A DNA stretch of 64,000 nucleotides from Catenovulum sp052056295 (GCF_052056295.1 NZ_CP182494.1:1-64000), one strand, 5' to 3'; positions 53,725-63,013 are shown, counted from the first letter of the stretch. Made by a program: numbers and translations. Notes: generated by a model not told the origin, from the sequence alone.

Positions 53725-54936
53725 GTGGAATCAAAAATCATCCGATTAGAAAATAGTTATCAGCATTACGATTGGGGGACAGACAGCGACATTGCAAAAA
53801 TCTTGGCTATTAGCGCTCCAGCAGGCAATCTGCCACTTGCTGAATTATGGGTTGGTGCACATCCAAATTTGCCGTCATTCGCGGTTGAATACAACTTAGC
53901 CTTAGATCAAGTTATTGAGCAAAACCCTCAAGCTATCTTGGGCGAACACTGTCAGTTGATGGCGAATAAGCTGCCTTATTTATTTAAAATATTATCTGCT
54001 AAACAAGCTTTATCTATTCAAGTGCATCCGTCGAAAGCCCAAGCTGAAATCGGCTTTAAGCTTGAGCAGCAGGCGGGCATTAAAACGACTGATAAAAATT
54101 GTAATTATAAAGACGATAACCATAAACCTGAGCTTATCTATGCATTAACTAATTTTTCCGCTATGGCGGGCTTTCGCCCAGTACAACAAATGGCTCAGGC
54201 GCTTGCTAAACTGAATGTTGAGTTGTTTACACCTTGGTGTAACAAGTTATTAGTTGCTACAGAGCAATCGGAATCGACTCAGCAGCAAATTGTCGAAGAG
54301 TTTTATGCCTGGTTGTTGTATTTAGAGCAAGAGCCGCTTGAGCTAGCTTGTGCTCAGGCTGTCGCTAATGCGAAAAAGTTAGCAGAAACCGACGTCGAAT
54401 TATATTGGGTTGCTGAGCTGTATCGAATTTATGGCGTTGATAGCGGCATATTTTTCCCGCTAATTCTTAACTTGATTGTACTGCAACCGGGCCAAGCGAT
54501 ATTTTTAGGCGCTGGCTGCCCACATGCATATTTGCAAGGCACTGGCATTGAAGTTATGGCCAACTCAGACAATGTACTACGTGGTGGTTTAACCCAGAAA
54601 TTTATGGATAGACAAGAGCTGATTAAAGTAACTCGTTATGACAGTGCTGCCAATAATATTCAAGTTCAACAGCTATCAAGAGGCGAGCGTGAACATACCT
54701 TTGATGTACCTGTACCAGACTTTCAATTGCAATTATTAAATTTAGTGGATGATGAATTTGTTTGTGGTCAATCAGGCTCTGCTGAGTTGTATTTTGTGGT
54801 CAAGGGCTGTGTGCAAATTGACGGACAAAACTTCACCAATGGCCAAGCCTTTTTGTTACCTGCATCGGCTGACGGGCTAACTTTATCCGGCACAGCAAGC
54901 GTGGCTCGGGTGTATACGCAATTACACCTTAATTAA
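53725..54936 (+). CDS. manA: Mannose-6-phosphate isomerase, class I
   Basis: 403 residues from the GTG at 53725 (GAGG five bases before; a TTG one codon earlier is too close). Type I isomerase with zinc-site motifs QVHPSKAQAE, HKPELIYAL and AGCPHAYLQG, and the substrate loop SDNVLRGGLT. It converts mannose 6-phosphate to fructose 6-phosphate and so links mannan breakdown to glycolysis. It is the third gene after the sugar porter and hexokinase. A strong two-way terminator follows. Confidence 0.94.
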   Translation: MESKIIRLENSYQHYDWGTDSDIAKILAISAPAGNLPLAELWVGAHPNLPSFAVEYNLALDQVIEQNPQAILGEHCQLMANKLPYLFKILSAKQALSIQVHPSKAQAEIGFKLEQQAGIKTTDKNCNYKDDNHKPELIYALTNFSAMAGFRPVQQMAQALAKLNVELFTPWCNKLLVATEQSESTQQQIVEEFYAWLLYLEQEPLELACAQAVANAKKLAETDVELYWVAELYRIYGVDSGIFFPLILNLIVLQPGQAIFLGAGCPHAYLQGTGIEVMANSDNVLRGGLTQKFMDRQELIKVTRYDSAANNIQVQQLSRGEREHTFDVPVPDFQLQLLNLVDDEFVCGQSGSAELYFVVKGCVQIDGQNFTNGQAFLLPASADGLTLSGTASVARVYTQLHLN

Positions 54937-54969
54937 GCTTAAGCTAGCTCAGCCCGCAAACTAAAAAAG

Positions 54970-54997
54970 AAAAAGGCTTGGGTAAACAAGCCTTTTT
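54970..54997. terminator. Bidirectional terminator between manA and the LacI gene
   Basis: Perfect 11-base stem AAAAAGGCTTG / CAAGCCTTTTT with a 6-base GGTAAA loop; A-run and T-run on the two sides suit both convergent genes. Confidence 0.92.
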
Positions 54998-55026
54998 CTA
55001 TTTATTCGGTGTTTAGATTAGTTGTA

Positions 55027-56028
55027 TTAAGCCTTAGCTCGAACAGGTTTAACACTTTCACGCACAACAAAGTCGTGTTTTAAAATAAATTCTGACTGGT
55101 TTACTTCTTTGCCATCCATAATTTGCAATAACAACTGCATGGCTTTTTTACCCATTTCTTCAGCTGGTTGGCGCACTGTAGTTAATGCTGGATCTGTATA
55201 AGTTGCAAAAGGCAAATCGTCAAAACCTGTGATAGAAACATCTTCCGGTACTTTTAATCCCACTTCTTTGAATGCTTTAATCGCACCTACCGCCATTTCA
55301 TCATTCATTGAAAATACTGCGGTAGGTCTATCAGGCATATTGGCAAAATACTCACCGCCAGCGTGACCTGACGACATAGTAAAGTCACCTTCAAAAACTA
55401 ACTCAGGGTCAAATTCTATGCCTGCATCGGCCAGCGCTTGTTTGTAACCTTCAAATCTATCTATGCTATGTGGATTGTCTTCTAAACCTGCAATACAACC
55501 AATGCGTTTATGGCCCATGGAAATGAGGTAGTTCATTATTGATAGAGACGCTGCAGCGTGATCCATTCGAACTGACACATAAGGTGTACCCGAAGCACCA
55601 CAAGCTGCAACTGCCGGAATATGTTGATTAGGTAACAGTTTATAATCAGGGGTATGTGGACGTAATTGAATAACACCATCAGCTTGGCGCGATTCAACTA
55701 AACGTATGTATTCGGCTTCACGTCTTTCATTGTCACGGGTTTCACCTAACAATATGTTGTAACCGTTTTGCACAGCGGTTTCTTGGATTGCACGAATAAC
55801 TTTAGTGAAGAATAAGTTTGCAAAATCCGGTACTAATACAACCACAGCATAGGCTTTAGCAGAACGAAAATTTCTAGCCATCATATTCGGGCGATAACCA
55901 ACAGCGTCTACCGCATCCATGACTTTTTTTAAGCTGTTTTTTGATACTTTTTCAGGGTTGGTAAAAGCTCGAGACACGGTGGCAATTGATACACCGGCCT
56001 TTTTTGCGACGGCTCGAATATTACTCAT
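55027..56028 (-). CDS. LacI-family regulator of the mannan genes
   Basis: 333 residues from the ATG at 56028; the frame is open 16 codons further, but the HTH begins right at this Met. N-terminal LacI HTH (IRAVAKKAGVSIATVSRAFTNPEKVS, residues about 4-29), hinge helix region (NMMARNFRS) and a periplasmic-binding-like effector domain (about 60-333; DGVIQLRP, GFDDLPFATYTDPALTTVRQP). Its own promoter carries GAAAACCGGTTACG at 56133-56146, and copies of the same motif precede the sugar porter, manA, GPH symporter, GH130, GH26 and the 7.6-kb receptor. It is therefore the likely mannan/mannose repressor; the inducer is unknown. Confidence 0.9.
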   Translation of the reverse strand: MSNIRAVAKKAGVSIATVSRAFTNPEKVSKNSLKKVMDAVDAVGYRPNMMARNFRSAKAYAVVVLVPDFANLFFTKVIRAIQETAVQNGYNILLGETRDNERREAEYIRLVESRQADGVIQLRPHTPDYKLLPNQHIPAVAACGASGTPYVSVRMDHAAASLSIMNYLISMGHKRIGCIAGLEDNPHSIDRFEGYKQALADAGIEFDPELVFEGDFTMSSGHAGGEYFANMPDRPTAVFSMNDEMAVGAIKAFKEVGLKVPEDVSITGFDDLPFATYTDPALTTVRQPAEEMGKKAMQLLLQIMDGKEVNQSEFILKHDFVVRESVKPVRAKA

Positions 56029-56132
56029 AGGCTTATTCTTGTGTTGTGTTAGATTAATTTTTAGTAAATTTATCAAAGAAACAAATGTAAATCCACTAAC
56101 AAAATTAACTTTTAAGTCAATAACAATGCAGT

Positions 56133-56146
56133 GAAAACCGGTTACG
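56133..56146. promoter_or_regulatory. LacI-type operator in the LacI/binding-protein divergent region
   Basis: GAAAACCGGTTACG, about 105 bases before each of the two divergent start codons. It suggests autoregulation and control of the binding-protein gene. Confidence 0.65.
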
Positions 56147-56247
56147 TTAAATTAAGGTTGGGTTTACCGAGGAATATTGTTAAGTTAGTAAAGCATTCTA
56201 CACTTAATTAATATACGAACACATTGTAACAGTTTATTTGTTTGCTC

Positions 56248-57309
56248 ATGAAACCGTCTTTGTTCATTTTTTTGTTTTGTTTGATCTGCCCTCAGGTAGC
56301 GCAAGCTGTCAACATAGTCTATTTGTCGCCATGCAAACAAGACACAGCCTGCACCTATTGGAGTGAAGTGCAGCTGTATATGGAAAAAGCCGCGAAAGAT
56401 CTGAAGGTTAATTTAGTGACACTTTACGACTCACACGACAATAACTTTCGTGAGCAACCAGATAAAGTCCGTTACATTCGACAACTCCAACAAAAACCAG
56501 ACTTTGTAATATTAACTCCCTTACCTGTGCAAGTTAGTCTGAATACCTTGCAAGCACTCGAAGCTTTAAAAATCCACTCATTTATTATTTCTGGTGAAAT
56601 ACCACCAGCCGAAAAAATGCTTTATCAACAACCACAACAAAAGTTTAAATATTGGTTTGGCCATATGTACGGCAATAACAAAGCAGCAGGCTATTTACTC
56701 GCGCAACATTTGCACAATGAAAATGTAAATATGATGGCGTTAGCTGGTAGTAATATGCACAGTGAAAGCGAAAATAGGGTAGATGGTTTAAGAAATTATG
56801 TAGCCGAACATAACATTATCCTGAGCCAAATTGTGCCGACTGATTGGACTGAACAACAAGGTTATTACAAAACATCGAAACTGCTAAACAGATATAAAAA
56901 TACTAACGCCATTTGGACTGCGGGACACAGGCTTGCCTCGGGTGCAATAAAAGCGGTTGCAGAAGCCAAACTGAGTGCTGGGCCAAAAATTGGGACTTTT
57001 AATTGGACAGAAGAAACATTGGCGCAATTGTCGGCAGAACGATTAAAGGTTGCAGTAGGAGGGCATAGTATTACAGGTGCGCTGGCTTTAGTGTTATTGC
57101 ACGATGCTTATTACAAACATGACTTTACCGACATAAACGGTACACGTGAAATACCTTTAACACTCGTCGCTGCAACACCAGAAAATTTAGATGAAACAAT
57201 TTTACACTTTAAACACTGGGCTGAGTTTAATTTTCAAAATATAAGTAAAGTGTACAACAAATCGCTGCGCACACATTATATTAACGTTCTGCCACCACAA
57301 ACCCCCTAA
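56248..57309 (+). CDS. Periplasmic sugar-binding protein (type I PBP fold), orphan
   Basis: 353 residues from the ATG at 56248; a TTG six bases earlier is the only other start nearby. Signal peptide ends near VAQAVN (residue 19). The mature part follows the ribose/autoinducer-binding fold: VNIVYLSP, a lobe switch near WFGHMYGNNKAAGYLLAQHL, a NRVDGLRNYV segment, AIWTAGHRLASGAIKAV and VGGHSITGALALVLLHDAYY. No ABC permease or ATPase is adjacent and the neighbours are mannan genes, so it may sense or buffer oligosaccharides for a sensor kinase elsewhere. The ribosome site is weak. Confidence 0.78.
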   Translation: MKPSLFIFLFCLICPQVAQAVNIVYLSPCKQDTACTYWSEVQLYMEKAAKDLKVNLVTLYDSHDNNFREQPDKVRYIRQLQQKPDFVILTPLPVQVSLNTLQALEALKIHSFIISGEIPPAEKMLYQQPQQKFKYWFGHMYGNNKAAGYLLAQHLHNENVNMMALAGSNMHSESENRVDGLRNYVAEHNIILSQIVPTDWTEQQGYYKTSKLLNRYKNTNAIWTAGHRLASGAIKAVAEAKLSAGPKIGTFNWTEETLAQLSAERLKVAVGGHSITGALALVLLHDAYYKHDFTDINGTREIPLTLVAATPENLDETILHFKHWAEFNFQNISKVYNKSLRTHYINVLPPQTP

Positions 57310-57447
57310 CCAATTATATTTAAATTAATTTTCGCTTGGTTTCACAAGTTAACTAGCGGCTGTGAACCTGTATTAAGTTAAAAAAATGTTTGTTTTTGCA
57401 AAAAACATTATTACTTAACGGATTTACTGTGCTAATATTTCTTTAAA

Positions 57448-57461
57448 TGTAACCGGATACA
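57448..57461. promoter_or_regulatory. LacI-type operator before the GPH symporter gene
   Basis: TGTAACCGGATACA differs from the consensus at one base. It lies 60 bases before the start codon, within the promoter of the symporter-GH130-epimerase-GH5 set. Confidence 0.7.
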
Positions 57462-57521
57462 GTTTGTTTCAGTATTCTTATCTACTGAGAGATTTAACAG
57501 ACATGAGTAGCAGATATATCT

Positions 57522-58910
57522 ATGAATGAATCACAACATTTAAAATTGAAAGAAAAAATTGGTTATGGATTTGGCGATTTTGCTTCATCCATGTTTTGGA
57601 AAATGTTCTCTGTGTATTTAATGATTTTTTACACAGATGTGTTCGGTATTTCTGCTGCAGCTGTTGGCACTATGTTTTTATTAACCCGTATTTGGGATAC
57701 AGCAAATGACCCGGTAATGGGCATAATTGCTGATAGAACCAATACTAAGTGGGGCAAATTCCGTCCGTATTTATTGTGGGGCGCTATTCCATTTGCCACT
57801 ATAGGTGTGTTGACATTTACTACACCTGATTGGTCGCAAGACGCTAAATTAGTTTATGCCTATATTACTTACACGTTAATGATGATGGCCTATACAGCAG
57901 TGAATGTGCCGTACGCTTCTTTATTAGGCGTTATGTCATCTAACAGTGACGACCGCACTCAACTTGCATCTTTTAGAATGGTGTTTGCATTTGCTGGCAG
58001 CATATTTGCTTTTATTTTGGTTGACCCATTAACTAACTTTTTTACACATTTTGGTGAGGTGGCCGATCCACAAACAGGTTGGTCGTTAACTATGTTGGTG
58101 TATGGCTGTATTGCTGCGGTGCTATTTTATTTCACTTTCGCTTGGACCAAAGAGCGCATTGCGCCACCAGCTTCACAACAGTCTAATTTGAAAAAAGACT
58201 TTGCTAACTTAGCCAATAACAAACCTTGGTTTATTTTACTTGGCGCTGCGTTAGCAACCCTCATCTTTAATAGTATGCGTGATGGTGCGTCGGTTTATTA
58301 TTTTAAATATTATATTCAATCGCCTGAGTGGAGTTTGTTTGGCTTAAGTTTTGGTTTAACCACTGTCTATTTAGTATTAGGTCAAGCATCTAATATTATC
58401 GGTGTGGTATTAGCACAGCCAATTGCGAAACGCATTGGCAAACGCAATACCTTTATGTATGCAATGTTTTTAGCGGCTATTTTAAGCAGTGTGTTTTATT
58501 TTTTAACCGCTGAGCAAATTGGTTTAATTTTACTTTTACAAGTATTGATCAGCGCATGTGCCGGCATAATCTTCCCGCTGTTGTGGTCTATGTACGCAGA
58601 CATAGCCGATTATTCAGAATACAGTACCGGCCGCCGTGCAACTGGGCTGATATTTTCTTCATCTTCGTTCGCACAAAAAATGGGTTGGACTTTAGGTGGT
58701 GCACTGACAGGTTGGACTCTAGCGTATTTTGGTTATGTGGCAAATGCCGAACAAACCGAACTTGCCAAAGAAGGTTTGCGTTATATGGTGAGTTTTATCC
58801 CAGCTGTCGGCGCAATGATTTCAGCATTATTTATGATTTTCTATCGCTTAACTGACGACTATATGGCCAAAGTTAATACAGATCTTGGTTTAAGACGTTC
58901 AGAAAGTTAA
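57522..58910 (+). CDS. GPH-family sugar:cation symporter (manno-oligosaccharide type)
   Basis: 462 residues, twelve membrane helices. Glycoside-pentoside-hexuronide signature: GYGFGDFASSMFWKMFSVYLM at the start, TRIWDTANDPVMGIIADRTNTKWGKFRPYLLW after helix 2 and YSEYSTGRRATGLIFSSSSF near the C-terminus. Such carriers import disaccharides with Na+ or H+. The next genes process mannobiose in the cytosol, so mannobiose is the inferred cargo. The ATG follows an operator by 60 bases; the ribosome site is weak (a GAG-rich stretch upstream). Confidence 0.92.
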   Translation: MNESQHLKLKEKIGYGFGDFASSMFWKMFSVYLMIFYTDVFGISAAAVGTMFLLTRIWDTANDPVMGIIADRTNTKWGKFRPYLLWGAIPFATIGVLTFTTPDWSQDAKLVYAYITYTLMMMAYTAVNVPYASLLGVMSSNSDDRTQLASFRMVFAFAGSIFAFILVDPLTNFFTHFGEVADPQTGWSLTMLVYGCIAAVLFYFTFAWTKERIAPPASQQSNLKKDFANLANNKPWFILLGAALATLIFNSMRDGASVYYFKYYIQSPEWSLFGLSFGLTTVYLVLGQASNIIGVVLAQPIAKRIGKRNTFMYAMFLAAILSSVFYFLTAEQIGLILLLQVLISACAGIIFPLLWSMYADIADYSEYSTGRRATGLIFSSSSFAQKMGWTLGGALTGWTLAYFGYVANAEQTELAKEGLRYMVSFIPAVGAMISALFMIFYRLTDDYMAKVNTDLGLRRSES

Positions 58911-58956
58911 ATATTATTCACTAGCTTATTTATTTTGTTCGGTTACTATTAAAAAA

Positions 58957-58970
58957 TGTAACCGGTATTC
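58957..58970. promoter_or_regulatory. LacI-type operator before GH130
   Basis: TGTAACCGGTATTC, with one good half and a degenerate other half. It ends 10 bases before the GH130 start and touches its GGAGG ribosome site, so it may block read-through from the symporter gene. Confidence 0.55.
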
Positions 58971-58980
58971 GGAGGTTTTA

Positions 58981-60165
58981 ATGTCTACACATTTGCAAAA
59001 AGTTAAAGCGTTAATTACAGCGCAACAAAGTTTATTAACTAAACCAAACGCAAAAAAAGCGGGTGGTAACCGAGTTTATAGCAGATGGCAAAATCCTATT
59101 ATTACCCGTGAGCATGTACCTGTTCACTGGCGTTTTGACTTTAATGAAGCAACAAATCCACAATTACTAGAGCGCCAAGGCATCAATGCAACTCTTAATT
59201 CAGGTGCGATTTATTTAGATGGTAAATATTTATTGGTTGTGCGGGTAGAAGGTGATGATCGTAAATCATTTTTTGCTGTGGCCGAAAGTGAAACCGGTGT
59301 AGATAACTTTAAGTTCTGGGATCGCCCAATTACTATGCCTGAAACTGACCGTCCCGACACAAATGTGTATGACATGCGTTTAACTCAGCATCAAGATGGT
59401 TATATCTATGGTTTGTTCTGTACTGAGCGCAAAGACGAAGACTTCCCTGATGATTTATCCGCAGCCGAAGCTCAATGTGGTATTGCTCGCACTAAAGATT
59501 TAGTTAATTGGCAAAGACTGCCAGACTTAATTACTTATTCGGGTCAACAACGTAACGTCGTTTTACACCCAGAGTTTGTTGATGGTAAATACGCTTTATA
59601 TACACGCCCACAAGACGGTTTTATCAGCGTAGGTAAAGGCGGCGGCATAGGTTGGGGTTTAGCTGAATCAATGGAAAATGCCGAAGTTAAACAAGAAGTT
59701 ATTGTTGATAATAAGATTTACCACACAATCAAAGAAATCAAAAATGGCCAAGGCCCTGCACCAATTAAAACCGCTGATGGGTGGTTACATCTGGCGCATG
59801 GTGTGCGTAATACTGCCGCTGGTTTGCGTTACGTTTTATATATGTTCATGACAGAGTTAGAGCGCCCTTGGGTGGTAACGCACGCACCAGCAGGCCATTT
59901 TATTGCACCTGAAGGGGAAGAGCGCGTAGGTGATGTCTCTAACGTGGTGTTTGCCAATGGCTGGACGCAAAAGGGTGAAGAGGTCAATATTTATTACGCT
60001 TCTTCAGATACGCGTATGCATGTTGCCACCACAACTGTCAGCAAGTTAGTTGATTATGTGAAAAATACCCCAGCAGACGGGCTGCGCTCAGCCGAATCGG
60101 TAAAAGTGCGCAACAAGTTAATTGATAGTAACTTAGCCGTATTAGAAACCTTAGGGCTTAAATAA
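58981..60165 (+). CDS. GH130 4-O-beta-mannosyl-glucose phosphorylase
   Basis: 394 residues. GH130 five-bladed propeller with the family features NSGAIYLDGKYLLVVRVEG, the catalytic acid D131 in VYDMRLT, TERKDED, RNVVLHPEFVDGKYALYTRPQDG and the phosphate-binding residues expected around GKGGGIGWG. D131 falls at the same position as in the characterised Bacteroides fragilis enzyme. It should split mannosyl-1,4-glucose with phosphate into mannose 1-phosphate and glucose in the cytosol. No signal peptide. GGAGG precedes the ATG. The epimerase gene that makes its substrate follows after one base. Confidence 0.93.
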   Translation: MSTHLQKVKALITAQQSLLTKPNAKKAGGNRVYSRWQNPIITREHVPVHWRFDFNEATNPQLLERQGINATLNSGAIYLDGKYLLVVRVEGDDRKSFFAVAESETGVDNFKFWDRPITMPETDRPDTNVYDMRLTQHQDGYIYGLFCTERKDEDFPDDLSAAEAQCGIARTKDLVNWQRLPDLITYSGQQRNVVLHPEFVDGKYALYTRPQDGFISVGKGGGIGWGLAESMENAEVKQEVIVDNKIYHTIKEIKNGQGPAPIKTADGWLHLAHGVRNTAAGLRYVLYMFMTELERPWVVTHAPAGHFIAPEGEERVGDVSNVVFANGWTQKGEEVNIYYASSDTRMHVATTTVSKLVDYVKNTPADGLRSAESVKVRNKLIDSNLAVLETLGLK

Positions 60166-60166
60166 T

Positions 60167-61390
60167 ATGTCAGTGTTTTTAAAACCTGAAGTAAATGGCC
60201 TAATTGATGAGTTCCGTAGTGAACTCATCAATATTGCCGACTGGTGGATAAAATACGCGATTGATGAAGAAAATGGCGGATTTTATGGACAAGTTAATGC
60301 AGATGGCAGTGCAGACGTTAGCGCAGAAAAAGGCATTGTAATGAATGCCCGTATATTGTGGTTTTTCAGCGAAGTGTGTCATTACCTTGATAAACCTCAA
60401 TATCAAGCCGCAGCCAAACGTGCTTATCAATACATTAAAACTTATTTTAATGATGCAGAGTACGGTGGTGTTTATTGGTCGCTCCACGCAGATGGCAGTG
60501 TAGCAGACAGTAAAAAACAAACTTACGCCCAATCGTTTGCGATATATGGTTTAAGTGCTTATTACAAATTAACCAAAGAGCAAGAGGCGATAGATTTAGC
60601 ATATGAATATTTTGCTCAGCTACAAAAACATTGCCATGACGATGTAAAAGGTGGTTATTTAGAGGCTTTTGATCGCCAATGGCATGAAATTACCGATATG
60701 CGTTTGAGTGACAAAGACGACAATTTGCCAAAAACTCAAAATACCCATTTACACGTAATGGAAGCTTTTGCGACCTTGCATATGGTAAAACCGACAGCTG
60801 AAAGTGCATTAGCATTACGCAGGTTAATCGACTTTTTTGATAGCACTATTATTAACAAAAACAACTATCACCTACGTTTGTTTATGGATGTTGATTGGAA
60901 TGATCACTCTCGTGCATTTTCTTATGGCCATGATATCGAATGTAGCTGGTTGTTATACGAAGCATTAGTTGCGCTAGACGATTCACTGATCTCCAGTCAA
61001 GTAAAACCAACAGTGATCAAAATGGCAGAAACCACTTTAGCTGAAGGCATTGGCAATCAAGGGCAAGTATGCGACGAATTTGAATTTGCTGGTGAACATA
61101 AACATCAAGAAAGTTGTTGGTGGGTACAGGCAGAAGCATTAGTCGGTTTTTTATATGCCTATCAGTTAACCGGTAACACTGATTTTTGGACTGCATTTGA
61201 CAATGTGTGGGCTTTTACCAAGCAGCAACACATAGATAAAAACTTAGGTGAATGGTTTTGGTTAGCTAAATGCGACCAAGATACAAACTACGACACATAC
61301 AAAGCTGGATTTTGGAAAGCGCCGTATCACAATGGCCGAGCCATGATGGAAGTTATCAAAGTGCTTAGCGGCAAACTGGAGACTCATTAA
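60167..61390 (+). CDS. Cellobiose 2-epimerase-type enzyme (AGE family)
   Basis: 407 residues, (alpha/alpha)6-barrel of the N-acylglucosamine/cellobiose 2-epimerase family. Seen are GGFYGQVNADG, NARILWFFSEV, the first catalytic-His segment NTHLHVMEAFATLH, YGHDIECSWLLYEA (second His) and a late WFWLAKCDQD/KAPYHNGRAMMEV segment with the third His. Cytosolic, no signal peptide. Between a GH130 phosphorylase and a mannanase, the likely reaction is mannobiose to mannosyl-glucose, which GH130 then splits. It ends overlapping the GH5 gene by one base (TAATG). Confidence 0.92.
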   Translation: MSVFLKPEVNGLIDEFRSELINIADWWIKYAIDEENGGFYGQVNADGSADVSAEKGIVMNARILWFFSEVCHYLDKPQYQAAAKRAYQYIKTYFNDAEYGGVYWSLHADGSVADSKKQTYAQSFAIYGLSAYYKLTKEQEAIDLAYEYFAQLQKHCHDDVKGGYLEAFDRQWHEITDMRLSDKDDNLPKTQNTHLHVMEAFATLHMVKPTAESALALRRLIDFFDSTIINKNNYHLRLFMDVDWNDHSRAFSYGHDIECSWLLYEALVALDDSLISSQVKPTVIKMAETTLAEGIGNQGQVCDEFEFAGEHKHQESCWWVQAEALVGFLYAYQLTGNTDFWTAFDNVWAFTKQQHIDKNLGEWFWLAKCDQDTNYDTYKAGFWKAPYHNGRAMMEVIKVLSGKLETH

Positions 61391-62874
61391 TGAAATTTAA
61401 ATCCGTATTAATTATTGGTGCCTTGTTGTCTAACTCGGTAATGGCGTTCGACAACTTTATCAGCCGTAAAGGCCATACTTTGTACGACGGTGACAAAGTG
61501 TTTAGGTTTGCCGGTATTCATGCCCCTGAATTACACCGTATCGAAGATGATGCAAAAGGTGTATGTAAAGCCGACCCCAGAGGTTGGGGGCAGCACTTTA
61601 AATGGCCAACTGCCGATGAACAAGAAAACTGGATTAAAGCCATAGTTGGGACAAACCAAAAAGCTATGCGAGTGTATGTGTTGTCTATCGAACAGGCTGC
61701 CGACAAAGCTTGTGGCCGTGAAACGCACATTTTAGCACCAACAGAAAAAGGTGGTATGCCACAGCTAAATGAACAAGCTATGGTTGTTTACGACCGTATG
61801 ATAGCTCTAGCGGATCAACATGGTTTGCGCTTGATTTTACCTTTTATCGACCACTGGAAATGGTGGGGCGGCCGCGAACAATTAGCTGACTTTTATGGCG
61901 AGCCAGAAGATGCTGTTTACGATGTTTACAGCAAAACATATCAAGCTTATCAGCATATTATTCGCCAAGTTGTCACCCGTCGCAATACGATTACCGGACG
62001 TTTATACAATCAAGAAAAAGCCATAATGATTTGGGAAACCGGTAATGAGCTAAAAGATACCAATGAGTTGTTCTTAGCCAAAACTTCAGCTTTTATTAAG
62101 GCATTGGCGCCAAATCAACTGGTGATGGATGGCACTTACATCAAGATTAATGACTTTGCGTTGAAAGACCCAAATGTTGATATGGTTTCAAACCACTATT
62201 ACACCAATGTTGGCAACAACAGTCCTGAAACTGTGTTGGCGGATTTAAAAACCATTAACGGCCAAAAGCCTTATTTAATTGGTGAATTTGGCTTGCAACC
62301 GTCAGACAAATTACAAGCAATTATGGATGCTGCGGTTAACGCTGAATACAAAGGTGCAAAAGCCGTTGGCGCGTTTATCTGGGGTTTTCGAGGCCATAGG
62401 CACAATGGTGGATTCTATTGGCACAATGAAGGTGGCTCAAAATACTATAGTTATCATCTACCTGGGTTTAAAGAAGGCGATTTTAACGAAGAAATAGCCG
62501 TAGTAGAAATTGCCCGTAAAGCTGCTGCGCAAATGATGGGCGAAAAGCTTTTGCCATTGGCAAAACCAGAAGCACCTAAATTACGTGAAATTAACTCAGT
62601 TGCAGATGTTCGTTGGATGGGCGCACCTTTAGGGCGAAGTTATCGCATTGAACGCTCAACCAGTATGGATTCAGGTTGGAAAACCATAGCGAATGGTCTG
62701 TCCGATGGTAAACACAAGTTTGATCCACGCTTTGATACTTTATTTTGTGATGACAGCGTAAAAGCAAATGCCACCTATTACTATCGAGTATTTGCGCAAA
62801 ATGAATCGGGTGAATCACCTGCTTCAAATGTACAAAAATTTACCACGAGTCAGCACATCGGGAAATGTAACTAA
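61390..62874 (+). CDS. Secreted GH5 beta-mannanase with a fibronectin-like tail
   Basis: 494 residues. Signal peptide ends near SVMAFD (residue 20), so it is periplasmic or exported rather than lipidated. GH5 barrel about 22-385 with acid/base E220 (TGNELK) and nucleophile E299 (IGEFG). It resembles the eukaryotic-like GH5_7 group (WKWWGGREQLADFYG, VVTRRNTITGRLYNQE) more than the GH5 at 10870, and may act on manno-oligosaccharides. C-terminal FnIII-like domain (about 400-490: SYRIERSTSMDSGWKTI, ATYYYRVFAQNESGES). It starts on the last base of the epimerase stop, so the four genes 57522-62874 form one unit. A terminator follows. Confidence 0.9.
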   Translation: MKFKSVLIIGALLSNSVMAFDNFISRKGHTLYDGDKVFRFAGIHAPELHRIEDDAKGVCKADPRGWGQHFKWPTADEQENWIKAIVGTNQKAMRVYVLSIEQAADKACGRETHILAPTEKGGMPQLNEQAMVVYDRMIALADQHGLRLILPFIDHWKWWGGREQLADFYGEPEDAVYDVYSKTYQAYQHIIRQVVTRRNTITGRLYNQEKAIMIWETGNELKDTNELFLAKTSAFIKALAPNQLVMDGTYIKINDFALKDPNVDMVSNHYYTNVGNNSPETVLADLKTINGQKPYLIGEFGLQPSDKLQAIMDAAVNAEYKGAKAVGAFIWGFRGHRHNGGFYWHNEGGSKYYSYHLPGFKEGDFNEEIAVVEIARKAAAQMMGEKLLPLAKPEAPKLREINSVADVRWMGAPLGRSYRIERSTSMDSGWKTIANGLSDGKHKFDPRFDTLFCDDSVKANATYYYRVFAQNESGESPASNVQKFTTSQHIGKCN

Positions 62875-62913
62875 AATTCGACTGACTAGGTAGCCGTTTT
62901 ACCCATGTTTTTA

Positions 62914-62941
62914 GCCCATCTTTAGTTGGTGGGCCTTTTTT
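62914..62941 (+). terminator. Rho-independent terminator after the GH5 gene
   Basis: GCCCAT pairs with GTGGGC (one G-T pair) around a 9-base loop, followed by CCTTTTTT. Confidence 0.8.
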
Positions 62942-63013
62942 GAAACTGCGGGTATAACGTTTACCTAAAATTGCACAAGTACTTAAACAAAAAATAGATA
63001 ATTAGAGGTTTAT

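Noticed and set aside
62951..62965. GGTATAACGTTTACC before the alpha-galactosidase as another LacI operator
   Set aside because: It lacks the ACCGGT core and the halves do not align without a gap.
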